A stretch of DNA of 64,000 nt, from positions 248,001 through 312,000 of the forward strand of contig JAFIGX010000003.1 of NCBI GenBank assembly GCA_017849455.1, read 5' to 3'. Both the position numbers and the translations under genes were made by a program. The notes under the pieces are model-generated. The model ran no database searches, had not been told where the DNA came from, and saw only the letters and a list, made by a program, of their open reading frames with translations. This DNA comes from Pseudobacter sp. (GTDB taxonomy: Bacteria; Bacteroidota; Bacteroidia; Chitinophagales; Chitinophagaceae). Positions 52,929-62,152 of this stretch are shown here, one piece after another; position 1 is the first letter of the stretch, and each line of letters begins with the position of its first letter.

Positions 52929-54059
52929 TTATTTCAGGAATTTTTCCAGCTCTCTGTCCAATGCTTCACCACGCAGGTTTTTGGCAATGATCGTCCCATT
53001 CGGGTCGATCAAAAGATTCTGCGGAATGGCCAGGATACCGAACTGAACGGCCACGTCATTCTTCCAACCTTTCAGATCGCTCACCTGTATCCAGGGCATG
53101 CCATCCTTTTCAACGGCTTCGGCCCATTTTTCCTTATTATCATCGAGTGAAACGGCCAGAACTTCAAAGTTCCTGTCTTTGAATTTTTGATACGCTTTAA
53201 GCACATTGGGGTTTTCAGCCCGGCAAGGGCCGCACCAGCTTGCCCAGAAATCGACCAGCACGTATTTGCCTTTCAAGGAAGATAAAGTTACAGGGGCGCC
53301 ACCCATATTATTCTGGGTGAAATCCATCACTTTATTTCCTATCGCTGATTTTTTCGTGATGGCTATTCTTTCTGCAATTTTTTTACCTTCTTCACTGTCG
53401 CGGAATTTTTGGTCTACACTATTGAACAGCGGCTCGTAAGTAACAGGCTCGATGATGACGCCCCTGCCTTTCACCATATCCCAGGTTACCCAGGAGGCAG
53501 GATGCGTTTTCATGAACTGCGCTTCCACATTGTCCATCTCTTTCCTGATCGGACGCATTTTTTCAGATATTGGCTTGATCCCCTCCTCATCCTTTGTCTT
53601 GAGGAGCTTTCTGATCTCCAGGGTGTACGGTTTCAATTGTTCCTGGTAAGGATTCAACTGGGCCTGTAAAGAATTGAAGTCTGCCTGTGTTTTACCACCT
53701 TCGACCTTTGAAGTGGCCGCAGTAGCTCCGTTGATACTGATCTTGCCCCCTTCGATGTAGAATTCACGGGTATCCCGGTTGAAATATTTGTCCATGTCGA
53801 ATACACCGTCGTCATCCAATGACTTTACTGTGATACTTGCTTTTACAGGGTCCGTGACAGTCCCTTTGAAACTGAACTTCCCGTTCTTTATGACAACGGA
53901 ATCGTTCTTGCGTTCCTTACCAGACCCGTATTGCAGCATGATCTTAGCATCTTTCACATCGGTGAGTTTGCCGGAAATGGTGAATGGCTGCTGTGCGTGC
54001 AGGGTGCTGCAGGCAATGATGAATAAGGCTCCTGCCCATGCTCTCTTCATGGCTTTCAT
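52929..54059 (-). CDS. DUF4369-TlpA thioredoxin-like protein (second copy)
   Basis: The start is Met at 54059 (MKAMKRAWAGALFIIACSTL, signal ending HAQ); the longer frame to 54131 would overlap SusD. An N-terminal DUF4369 domain (SGKLTDVKDAKIMLQYGSG) precedes a TlpA fold with WASWCGPCRAEN (CGPC, the classical thioredoxin pair) and a cis-Pro in GILAIPQNLLID. It is a paralog of the next gene, with a different CxxC dipeptide, so the two may have different redox potentials. It probably supports the folding or reduction of cargo taken up by the SusC/SusD pair. Confidence 0.9.
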   Translation of the reverse strand: MKAMKRAWAGALFIIACSTLHAQQPFTISGKLTDVKDAKIMLQYGSGKERKNDSVVIKNGKFSFKGTVTDPVKASITVKSLDDDGVFDMDKYFNRDTREFYIEGGKISINGATAATSKVEGGKTQADFNSLQAQLNPYQEQLKPYTLEIRKLLKTKDEEGIKPISEKMRPIRKEMDNVEAQFMKTHPASWVTWDMVKGRGVIIEPVTYEPLFNSVDQKFRDSEEGKKIAERIAITKKSAIGNKVMDFTQNNMGGAPVTLSSLKGKYVLVDFWASWCGPCRAENPNVLKAYQKFKDRNFEVLAVSLDDNKEKWAEAVEKDGMPWIQVSDLKGWKNDVAVQFGILAIPQNLLIDPNGTIIAKNLRGEALDRELEKFLK

Positions 54060-54090
54060 TTTTTGAGTATTAAATGATGATTGATTGATT

Positions 54091-55491
54091 TTAATAAGTT
54101 TCATTTTGCGATAGTCCTTTCTCCGTAACATCGAGGCTGGGGATCGGCGCTATTGCTTTCGGATTTTTAAATGGCAATGTTTTGGCATCGGGATTGGACG
54201 CGTCTGTACGGACCACATCCTTGCCTCTTCGCATGAGATCGAAAAATCGTTGCCCTTCGAAAGAAAGCTCTTTCCTCCTTTCTTTCAGGACCAGATCTGT
54301 GAGCGCAGTACCCGTAGCGGTAGTGGGCAGGGCGCTGGCATCTGCCCGCATGCGGATCTCATCGAGGTAATAGATGGCGCTGTCTGCCCGGTTCAGCTCG
54401 ACAAAGCATTCGGCCGCGGTAAGATACATTTCCGATGAGCGGACCAGCGTTTGATAATGGGCGCCGAAAGGATCGGAGATACCGGCCACTACTCCTTTCG
54501 GATATTTGGAAACCCTCCATACGCCCACATCTGTAAAGAGCCAGTCTTTCCTCACATCGGTTGCGCTTTCCTGTAATAAGGTCACAATATCTGTTGTAGG
54601 CAGGAAATTAGGATATGCCCCCCTGTAATACGAACCGGTAAAATTATTGTAGGTGGGAGTGGTAGGAGGTGCAAACTGGAACAAGGCTTCAGTTTCCTTA
54701 TCGGTGAAAAGATTTTGCGGATAGCCGGTTTTCATGATGGGAACGGCTTTGGCCACTTCCACTGCATAGTTTTTCGCCGACTGGTAATCGCCTTTATAGA
54801 GATAAACGCGGGCCAGCAAAGCTTTGGCCGTATTGCCGCCGATATATCTTTTGGTGGAGGCATTGGCAGGCAGAAGGGCGATGCCATCCTGCATGTCTTT
54901 GATGATCTTATCATACACCTCTTTCACTGAGATCCTTTTAAGCGGCGCACTGTAATCGGTGAAGGTGATATATGGTATGCCCGGATGCGATGCGTCCGAA
55001 CTGAATTTATACGGCTGCGCAAAACGGTTCACCAGGTCGAAATGCATCCATGCACGCAGAACGAGCGCCTGCCCTTTGATGTTATCGGCCTTGGTTGGGT
55101 TTTCATTGCGGAACCTGTCGATATTTTCCGTTACGAAGGCAACATTGCGGATGGTCTTATAATAACCGTTCCAATATTCATTGAGGTTATCGCCGGTAGA
55201 CGTTGTAGCGGCAATTTGCTTCCAGTTGTATTGCACATTGAAATAAGTGCCTCCCGGGACCGGTTTTACATTATCTGCTATCAATTCAGGATAGATGAGG
55301 TTCAGGCCCCAGTAAAATCCGTCGAGCGCAGTGCGGTAAGCGCCATTGAGCAATTGCTCGCAGGACGCCAGGTTAGTGATGAATGTGGATTGCTCCGCAC
55401 TGGTAGTGGGCGGTGTTTCAAAGAAATTCTTTCCGCAGCCCGCTACCGAAAACAGGGTAAAAAATGCTATTGTCCGTATGATCGATTTCAT
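54091..55491 (-). CDS. SusD/RagB-family outer-membrane lipoprotein (locus 3)
   Basis: This 466-aa lipoprotein has signal MKSIIRTIAFFTLFSVAG with the lipobox cysteine and mature GKNFFETPPTTSAEQSTF. The SusD fold has ARVYLYKGDYQSAKNYAVEV (TPR) and VLKERRKELSFEGQRFFDLM, the conserved C-terminal motif. It is shorter than the other two SusD proteins here, typical of the RagB/SusD group that goes with peptide or small-ligand uptake. It follows SusC by 18 bp. Confidence 0.93.
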   Translation of the reverse strand: MKSIIRTIAFFTLFSVAGCGKNFFETPPTTSAEQSTFITNLASCEQLLNGAYRTALDGFYWGLNLIYPELIADNVKPVPGGTYFNVQYNWKQIAATTSTGDNLNEYWNGYYKTIRNVAFVTENIDRFRNENPTKADNIKGQALVLRAWMHFDLVNRFAQPYKFSSDASHPGIPYITFTDYSAPLKRISVKEVYDKIIKDMQDGIALLPANASTKRYIGGNTAKALLARVYLYKGDYQSAKNYAVEVAKAVPIMKTGYPQNLFTDKETEALFQFAPPTTPTYNNFTGSYYRGAYPNFLPTTDIVTLLQESATDVRKDWLFTDVGVWRVSKYPKGVVAGISDPFGAHYQTLVRSSEMYLTAAECFVELNRADSAIYYLDEIRMRADASALPTTATGTALTDLVLKERRKELSFEGQRFFDLMRRGKDVVRTDASNPDAKTLPFKNPKAIAPIPSLDVTEKGLSQNETY

Positions 55492-55509
55492 ATTAGCTCG
55501 TTTAAAGAA

Positions 55510-58500
55510 TTAGAAAGTAACATCTATGCCCAGGGAAAAGCTCTTCACCTGTGGATAAGGAAATGCAGTGCTGCCTTCGGCAGTTACATTTTCCGGATCG
55601 ATGCCTTTGTATTTGGTCCAGAGCGCCAGGTTATTGCCTTGCGCATACACCCTGATATTATTGAAGCGTATTTTTTTGAGCACTGCTGAAGGGAAATTAT
55701 AAGAGAGCACCAGGTTTTTCAGCCGGATGAAATCTCCATCTTCCAGGTAGCGGGTAGAGATCTGGTTGCCTCCATCGGGATTACTGAGCACACGGCGGGG
55801 ATTGGGCGCCTGATCGCCCGGTTTCTGCCATCTGTTCAATGCATCTCTCGATTGATTGTAATAAGGATAGGCGCCATCATTCATGAGGTAAGAAGTGGCA
55901 TCATTGTATAACTTGTTTCCGTACTGGTAATAAAAGAAAGCAGAGAGCTGCCAGCGGTCGAAACGGAAATTGTTCGTAATGCTGCCGAATCCTTTCGGTT
56001 GCATCTGTCCTACTATGACCCTGTCATTCGGGGAATAGGTTTCGGTGATATTTCCATTGATATCATACCATTGGGGTTTCCCATTGGCGGGATTCACACC
56101 GGCCCAACGCACCAAAAATAAGGAGTTGAAGGGCTCACCCACTTTTTGTACCAGGTTCAGCAAAGTGCGGGAATCCTGGTAGGCTTTTGTGAGCTTATTC
56201 TTGTTGGTGCTCCAGTTGATATTTGCGCTCCAACTGAATTTTTTAGCCCGCAGGATCTCTCCGTTAAGCGATAGCTCGATACCCTGGTTGGTCATATTCC
56301 CGATATTATCGAAGCCGAAAGAATAACCTGTGCTGCCAGGCAGGTTAACCGTGTAGATCAGGTCGGAGGTGAGCCGGTGATAAACATCTATTGTAGCGCC
56401 CAACCTGTTCCTGAATAATTTGAATTCGAGGCCCAGGTCTTTACTGAATTGTTTTTCCCATTTGATGTTCGGGTTGCCGGGCGAGCTGGACAGCCTGGCC
56501 GCTACAGCGCCGTCATAGTTGCTACCCAACGATAACAGGTAATACCTGGCTGTTGCACTCAGTGAGCCGGCATTGCCTGCTGTTCCGATACTTCCACGAA
56601 GTTTGAGATAGTTGAGCCAGCCTGAGGTATGCTTCATAAATGCCTCATCACTGATGACCCAACCTGCGCCGAAAGACCAGTAATTACCGAACCGGTTGTT
56701 GGCGCCGAATCTCGACGATCCATCCCTTCGTACGCTGGCCGTTGCGAAATACCTGTTATTATAACTGTAAGTGGCCTGTGAGAAAAACGATGACTGGGTT
56801 TCCCTGCTGCTGCTGCCACCCGTGCCGAAGACGCCGAATACACCTGTGCTTCCGGCAGATACTTCTTCAAAATAGGGGGCACTGAACCCGCGACTTGTTG
56901 CCGTGGTGGAATTGGAATACATTCTTTGCGCTTCCTGGCCCAGGGTCACTTCGAGGCCATGTTTCAGGTTGAAGAGATTATTATAACGGAGGAGGTTGGT
57001 AGTGATCAGTCTCGTACGTACATTGTCATACGCAGTTACTTCACCGATACCCTGCAGCGTACTGCTGGGCAACCGCATATCAGTCTTGCTCTTGTTCTGC
57101 GAGAGCATGAAATCACCGCCCACATCTGCCCTGAATGAAAAATGTTTCAACAATTTAACTTCCATGTAGAGATCGCCCAATGCCCTGTAGAACGTGCCCC
57201 TGTTCAGGTTCCATTGCAATGCGGCAGCAACGTTCCCAAGATTGTAGTAAGGAGTGCCGGAGGCCGGAAGGTAATAGGAACCATCTTGTAAATAGATAGG
57301 GTAAACAGAAGGCGCCACAAATTGGATACCGAACGGGCCTGCAGCCGATTCTCCGGTGCTGGGAGCGTCCTGCCTGCTGTAAGTGAAGGTGGAATTCATT
57401 CCTACCGTAAGCCAGGGGAGTGGATTGTTGGAAAAGTTATACCGGATGGCCGCTCTTTTGTATCCGCTCGATCTGATGATCCCCTGCTGGTCGAGATAAC
57501 TGAGGCCCAGGTAAAAAACACCACGGTCAGTTCCGCCCGACCAGGAGAGATCGGTGGAGCTGGTGATAGCGGTTTTATTGTTCGTGACGCCTGCCCAGTC
57601 GGCCGGATCATAGAATGCCGTATCGCCGGGAGCTTTTACATAGCGGGGAAATTTTTTTGCGAGGTCTGCATCGATGGCCGCGTCCGTCCATAAGGCCGGA
57701 TTGGCATTTTTGTAGGATTCGCGCAGCAGTCCCAGGTATTCCTGTTTTGTCAGTAGATCAGGCTGACGGTCTTTAATGATGGAAGAAAAATCAACCTGCT
57801 GGTGAAGTGTCAATGTGCTTTTGCCTGCGCGGCCTTTTTTGGTGGTGAGCAGGATCACGCCATTGCTCGCCTTCGATCCATAGAGGGCAATGGCTGATGC
57901 GTCTTTCAATACCGTGAAGGCTTCGAAATCATTCATGTTGAGCTGGGCCAACGGATTCGTAACGGCTGTGCTGCCCAGGGGGATACTGCTCTGCGTCATG
58001 TCCTGTGTTATAGGCACACCATCTATCACGAAGAGCGGAAGGCGTGCGCTTCCACCAATGGCGGTGCCGATACCACGCAGCAGTACATTGCTGGCGCCAC
58101 CACCAGGCTGGCCGTTGCCATTGGTGACAAGCAGGCCGGGAACATAACCCTGCAAACTTCTTTCGAAAGACCGGTTCGGCAGGTTAACGACATCTTCCCC
58201 TTTCACCACAGTCGAAGCGCTCACTTTCTTTTTCTGTGTGGTGGTGCTATAGGCCACCACGATCGTTTCATTGAGATCATCCTGCCTTCTGGCCAACCTG
58301 ATCTCGCCCAGGTCGCCGTTCTTCAGCGAGTGCTCCGTGATCCGCAGGTCACGCGATTCATATCCCACAAAGGAGATCGTGATGATATTGCCTGCAATAA
58401 GGTTGATCGAGAACTGACCCCGTGTATCTGTCATCACGGAATTATTCGAATTTTTGACGATCACGGAAGCGCCGAAGAGCGGCGCTCCGTTCGCGTCGGT

Positions 58501-58956
58501 GACACGCCCACTAACGGGCTGGAATAGATCGAGGCTATCGGTCTCCTCCGTGGGCGTGGCGCCGGGCCTTATGATCGTCAGCGTTCTCGGTTTGAGAATA
58601 ATGATCGAGCCCACCATAGAAAAGGTGAATGGCTGATCTTTGAAACAGGCTTCCAGCGCATCTTTCAGGGGAACATTGCTCAGCTCTACAGTTACATTGC
58701 GGGCTTTGTCGAGCAGTTCCGTCCTTGCAATGAACGTTACAGCAGCCTGTTTCTTCAGGGCGTTGAGCACTGATCCGAAGGATGCATTCTTCGTGTTCAA
58801 CGTAATATTCTGTGCTTCCGTTTTGGCGGAAGCATGCATCAAAAGTGCAAGCAGAAAAACAGCCGTCAATTTCATAACTCGCAGGATTTGGGCGCGTACC
58901 CTGCCAGGGAAGCCGGGCCGGTTGGCCGGTGGCAGGGCCATAGTCAATAATTCCAT
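55510..58956 (-). CDS. SusC/RagA-family TonB-dependent transducer with STN domain (locus 3)
   Basis: This 1,148-aa protein has a leader ending in MKLTAVFLLALLMHASAK (the stretch ILRVMKLTAVFLL parallels TLRIMRLTAFLL in locus 2, so I keep the long start). It has an STN domain (ASFGSVLNALKKQAAVTFIA), a carboxypeptidase-D-like repeat (GRVTDANGAPLFGASVIVKN), a plug with LNMNDFEAFTVLKDASAIAL (a variant of the SusC signature) and a barrel ending LGIDVTF. FecR and the ECF sigma factor lie upstream, so transport and expression are linked. The 218-bp gap to fecR (58957-59174) is featureless. Confidence 0.95.
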   Translation of the reverse strand: MELLTMALPPANRPGFPGRVRAQILRVMKLTAVFLLALLMHASAKTEAQNITLNTKNASFGSVLNALKKQAAVTFIARTELLDKARNVTVELSNVPLKDALEACFKDQPFTFSMVGSIIILKPRTLTIIRPGATPTEETDSLDLFQPVSGRVTDANGAPLFGASVIVKNSNNSVMTDTRGQFSINLIAGNIITISFVGYESRDLRITEHSLKNGDLGEIRLARRQDDLNETIVVAYSTTTQKKKVSASTVVKGEDVVNLPNRSFERSLQGYVPGLLVTNGNGQPGGGASNVLLRGIGTAIGGSARLPLFVIDGVPITQDMTQSSIPLGSTAVTNPLAQLNMNDFEAFTVLKDASAIALYGSKASNGVILLTTKKGRAGKSTLTLHQQVDFSSIIKDRQPDLLTKQEYLGLLRESYKNANPALWTDAAIDADLAKKFPRYVKAPGDTAFYDPADWAGVTNNKTAITSSTDLSWSGGTDRGVFYLGLSYLDQQGIIRSSGYKRAAIRYNFSNNPLPWLTVGMNSTFTYSRQDAPSTGESAAGPFGIQFVAPSVYPIYLQDGSYYLPASGTPYYNLGNVAAALQWNLNRGTFYRALGDLYMEVKLLKHFSFRADVGGDFMLSQNKSKTDMRLPSSTLQGIGEVTAYDNVRTRLITTNLLRYNNLFNLKHGLEVTLGQEAQRMYSNSTTATSRGFSAPYFEEVSAGSTGVFGVFGTGGSSSRETQSSFFSQATYSYNNRYFATASVRRDGSSRFGANNRFGNYWSFGAGWVISDEAFMKHTSGWLNYLKLRGSIGTAGNAGSLSATARYYLLSLGSNYDGAVAARLSSSPGNPNIKWEKQFSKDLGLEFKLFRNRLGATIDVYHRLTSDLIYTVNLPGSTGYSFGFDNIGNMTNQGIELSLNGEILRAKKFSWSANINWSTNKNKLTKAYQDSRTLLNLVQKVGEPFNSLFLVRWAGVNPANGKPQWYDINGNITETYSPNDRVIVGQMQPKGFGSITNNFRFDRWQLSAFFYYQYGNKLYNDATSYLMNDGAYPYYNQSRDALNRWQKPGDQAPNPRRVLSNPDGGNQISTRYLEDGDFIRLKNLVLSYNFPSAVLKKIRFNNIRVYAQGNNLALWTKYKGIDPENVTAEGSTAFPYPQVKSFSLGIDVTF

Positions 58957-59174
58957 AACTTCGTGTTGTTTGGGTTTTACCAGTTTTGGTTAACTACAGT
59001 TATTAAAATGGGTTACCCGAACGTTGCCGCTTCGACTCTCACCTCGAGGCGGTTTTGTTTACAGGCACCCTGTTCTCATAGGAAGCTTTTACATTCGAAA
59101 ATGGCATTGTTTTTTTCGGGCGATGTGAATCGTTGGTAGGTTTATTGTTATGGTAGAGGAGACTGGCTTAATGG

Positions 59175-60353
59175 TTATGGCGTTACGATGATCCTTTTCC
59201 CTTCGATCCTGAAATGTACCTGGATCTCTTCGAGCGCTTTCAATATCTGTGATGCAGGCGCATTCATAGGGAGCTCACCGATGAATGTATCGTTAGGCAC
59301 TTTGCCTTCATAAACGACTTCCACATCGTACCAGCGCGCCAGTTGCCGCATCACTGTTCTCAGGTCTGTCCGGTTGAACTGGAAATATCCATTCTTCCAG
59401 GCCATTATTTCATTGATATCGGGATGGTCGATCACCTTCATTTGTCCCTGCCCTTTGCTGGCTTGCTGTCCTGGCCTCAGCATCACCGTTTCATGGCCTG
59501 CCACTACTTTCACGCTTCCTTCCAGCAAGGTCGTTCTGATACTGCCTTCCTCTTCGTAGCTGTTGATATTGAAATGCGTTCCCAATACTTCCACTTCAGA
59601 GCGGCCGTTCACATTCACGCGGAATGGCCTGGCCCTGTCTTTCGACACTTCAAAATAAACTTCACCTGTTATGGATACATTCCGTTCGTTGCCGGTAAAT
59701 GCTGCAGGATAAGTGATGGAAGAAGAAGCGTTGAGCCATACCGATGTTCCATCGGGCAGGGTGAGCCTGTACTGGCCCCCGCGGGGGGTCGACATGGTAT
59801 TCAGTCCGACAGATTTAGCATGTCCGTCGACGTTATATAGGATCTGCCCGTTACCGAGCTTGATGATCTGTGTGTTTCCCTGCCGGGCCAGGTTCCCGTT
59901 TTGAGCGCTGTCGAGCAGAATGGCAGTTCCATCAGCCAGCGTCAATACTGCCTTGTTGCCCCCAGGCATCAGTTCCTGCTGATACCGGGGCCGCTCCTGA
60001 ACGAGTGGCTGTTCAGTTTTTTTAATACTGAACAACTTCATTACAGCCAATCCTGCACAGGCGATCAATATTGCTGCTGCGGCATACCTGTACCACCGCC
60101 TGCCGTTCCTGCGCATTGGCGCTATGGCGCCAGTTGAAACATCCGGCAGCGCCATCTGCTGCTGTACCTGTTGCAGTATCCGTTCTTCCAATGCTTCCCT
60201 GCTTTCAGCGAATGAAGTGGGTATCTGTACAATACTATCATCCTGTTGATCGAGCCATTCGAGATATTCCGATCTTTCTTCAGGCGTAATTGTGCCCTCT
60301 TTCAGCTTTTTAGCCAATTCATCCATCCGCTGATATTCCTGCCGGTTACCCAT
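59175..60353 (-). CDS. FecR-family anti-sigma/signal transducer (locus 3)
   Basis: This 392-aa protein has an N-terminal sigma-interaction helix region, one transmembrane helix (YAAAAILIACAGLAVMKLF), the FecR domain (PRGGQYRLTLPDGTSVWLNA) and a C-terminal DUF4974 domain. It senses occupancy of the STN-type SusC and frees or activates the sigma factor encoded 88 bp upstream. The arrangement sigma-FecR-SusC-SusD is the standard one. Confidence 0.93.
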   Translation of the reverse strand: MGNRQEYQRMDELAKKLKEGTITPEERSEYLEWLDQQDDSIVQIPTSFAESREALEERILQQVQQQMALPDVSTGAIAPMRRNGRRWYRYAAAAILIACAGLAVMKLFSIKKTEQPLVQERPRYQQELMPGGNKAVLTLADGTAILLDSAQNGNLARQGNTQIIKLGNGQILYNVDGHAKSVGLNTMSTPRGGQYRLTLPDGTSVWLNASSSITYPAAFTGNERNVSITGEVYFEVSKDRARPFRVNVNGRSEVEVLGTHFNINSYEEEGSIRTTLLEGSVKVVAGHETVMLRPGQQASKGQGQMKVIDHPDINEIMAWKNGYFQFNRTDLRTVMRQLARWYDVEVVYEGKVPNDTFIGELPMNAPASQILKALEEIQVHFRIEGKRIIVTP

Positions 60354-60441
60354 TGCTTGACAAGCCTTTTATACAAGGTCAATCCAAAAGCGATGAACCC
60401 TGTATGACAGGAAAAAAAATTTTGATACTGTGTGAAGTGAA

Positions 60442-61014
60442 CTACCTGGCAGAAATAAAGAGGAAAATAATGGCGCCCAGGCCAGTGTGCAGGGATTTAA
60501 GGGCACGATCGACATGCATCTCCACGGTTTTTTCGGATATGTCCATCAGCCGGGCGATTTCCCTGTTGGTATACCCCGCTTCGCGGTAGCCGAATGCCAT
60601 CCGGCATCTTTCAGGGAGCCTCGCCACTCTCTGCTGTAAAAGTTCCTGCAGCTCTTCCAGCGCCAGCCATTGTTCGGTGGAATGATCGGCTTCTGAAATA
60701 TTCAATTCCAGGTGGCGTTCGAGCTGATACCGGCGGTAGCGCCTTGCCTGTTCATTGATGATCCTGTATTTGACCGCCACTACGAGATACCCGCCGATAT
60801 TCGATTTGATGATCAGCGATCCCCTTCTCTTCCAGATCTCCAGGAAGATGTCCTGCACAATGCTTTCTGCAGCCGGCAGGTCTTCCAGCTTCTTTGCAGC
60901 GAGATAAAATAACTTATCCCAATAACGTAAATATAGTTCCGTGAACGCCTGTTCATCGCTCTGCTGCAGGAGCTTTACCAGCTCCCCATCCGTATATGTT
61001 TTATAAGATGCCAT
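60442..61014 (-). CDS. ECF RNA polymerase sigma factor (locus 3)
   Basis: This 190-aa protein has region 2 DEQAFTELYLRYWDKLFYLA and ESIVQDIFLEIWKRRGSL. Region 4 has LPERCRMAFGYREAGYTNRE and ARLMDISEKTVEMHVDRAL. The C-terminal hydrophobic tail (GLGAIIFLFISAR) is common in Bacteroidota ECF factors. It heads the fecR-susC-susD-tlpA-tlpA series and is divergent from the LytTR regulator. Confidence 0.93.
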   Translation of the reverse strand: MASYKTYTDGELVKLLQQSDEQAFTELYLRYWDKLFYLAAKKLEDLPAAESIVQDIFLEIWKRRGSLIIKSNIGGYLVVAVKYRIINEQARRYRRYQLERHLELNISEADHSTEQWLALEELQELLQQRVARLPERCRMAFGYREAGYTNREIARLMDISEKTVEMHVDRALKSLHTGLGAIIFLFISAR

Positions 61015-61140
61015 CAGGCAGGAATACTATAATTGTATTGCCGTTACGGGTATTCAGGACCGGTTATTCAGGAAGGCTTATCCAAGAGATAAGATTCGAT
61101 GGCTGAATTAAAGGTAACACAAATTTCATACATTCACTAC

Positions 61141-61836
61141 ATGAATTGCCTCATCATCGACGATAATGCCACTGCGCGTACCACGTTGAAGCAACTTTGC
61201 AGCAGGATAAAAGACCTGCTAGTGACCGATGAATGCAGCAGCGCCATGGATGCCTACGATATCCTGCAGGATAAACCGGTAGACCTGTTATTGCTCGATA
61301 TCGAAATGCCGGGAATGAGCGGACTGGAACTCACCAGGAATCTCGGCGCCAAAAGGCCGCTCATCATTTTTACCACCTCCAAAAAAGAATATGCCGTAGA
61401 AGCATTCGAGCTGAATGTGGCAGATTATATCGTGAAGCCCGTTACGCCTGCCCGTTTCCTGCAAGCCATCGACCGCGCAAGGGAGATCCTCGACAGCAAC
61501 AGGGAACAGGTGAACATGGGGGCCGAAGAATTCATATTCATCCGCGATTCCAATATCGTGAAACGGCTGAAAATAGACGAGATACTTTTCGCTGAAGCCA
61601 TGGGCGATTATGTGAAGCTCCATACCCCCCGGAAATTCTTCGCTATCCATACTACGCTCAAGGCAGTGGAAGAAAGATTGCCTTCTTCCCTGTTCATCCG
61701 CGTTCACCGCTCTTATCTTGTTGCCCTGAATAAGATCGATTCCATCCAGGATGGGGCTCTTATTATCAATGGCAAACCTGTACCCGTGGCCGATGCCTAT
61801 CGTGCAGCCCTCAATAAAAGGATGAATATCCTCTGA
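61141..61836 (+). CDS. LytTR-family response regulator
   Basis: The start is ATG 61141 (MNCLIIDDNATARTTLKQL); the frame's earlier ATG at 61099 adds residues outside the receiver domain. The receiver domain has the phospho-acceptor Asp in LLLLDIEMPG, Thr in IIFTTSKKE and Lys in DYIVKPV. The C-terminal LytTR DNA-binding domain has LFAEAMGDYVKLHT and FIRVHRSYLVALNKID. A hybrid sensor kinase is encoded ~320 bp downstream on the same strand and may be its partner, though classic LytTR partners are HisKA-less kinases. Confidence 0.93.
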   Translation: MNCLIIDDNATARTTLKQLCSRIKDLLVTDECSSAMDAYDILQDKPVDLLLLDIEMPGMSGLELTRNLGAKRPLIIFTTSKKEYAVEAFELNVADYIVKPVTPARFLQAIDRAREILDSNREQVNMGAEEFIFIRDSNIVKRLKIDEILFAEAMGDYVKLHTPRKFFAIHTTLKAVEERLPSSLFIRVHRSYLVALNKIDSIQDGALIINGKPVPVADAYRAALNKRMNIL

Positions 61837-61917
61837 TCCTGTTTCAACGACGCCTCCTGCCCGTTCAGCGATTGACGGCCCGCAACCGCCTGCCGCCCCT
61901 GTAATTTTACTGCTGCA

Positions 61918-62121
61918 ATGAGAGCTTTATTCATCATATTATTCCTGACCGATACCCTCATCATGGTGTTGCTGGCCTTCTTCTTTCTCGCCCGGCTGGA
62001 TGCCGGTATGAACATGAAGACACTGGCATTGCTGCTCACGGCCATCATCATGGCCATCCTCCTGCTTGTGTACCTGTTGTACAGGTTTCTTCACCTGCCC
62101 CCTGATCCGCCGGCAGATTGA
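61918..62121 (+). CDS. Small two-helix membrane protein
   Basis: This 67-aa product has two hydrophobic stretches (FIILFLTDTLIMVLLAFFFL and LALLLTAIIMAILLLVYLLY) separated by ARLDAGMNMK, with a short polar tail HLPPDPPAD. No family is recognised. It lies between the LytTR regulator and the hybrid kinase on the same strand, 31 bp before the latter, so it may be a membrane accessory of that system. It could also be an uncharacterised small ORF. Confidence 0.55.
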   Translation: MRALFIILFLTDTLIMVLLAFFFLARLDAGMNMKTLALLLTAIIMAILLLVYLLYRFLHLPPDPPAD

Positions 62122-62152
62122 TTTCCTTAAATTAGAGTAATTATTGAGAGCA

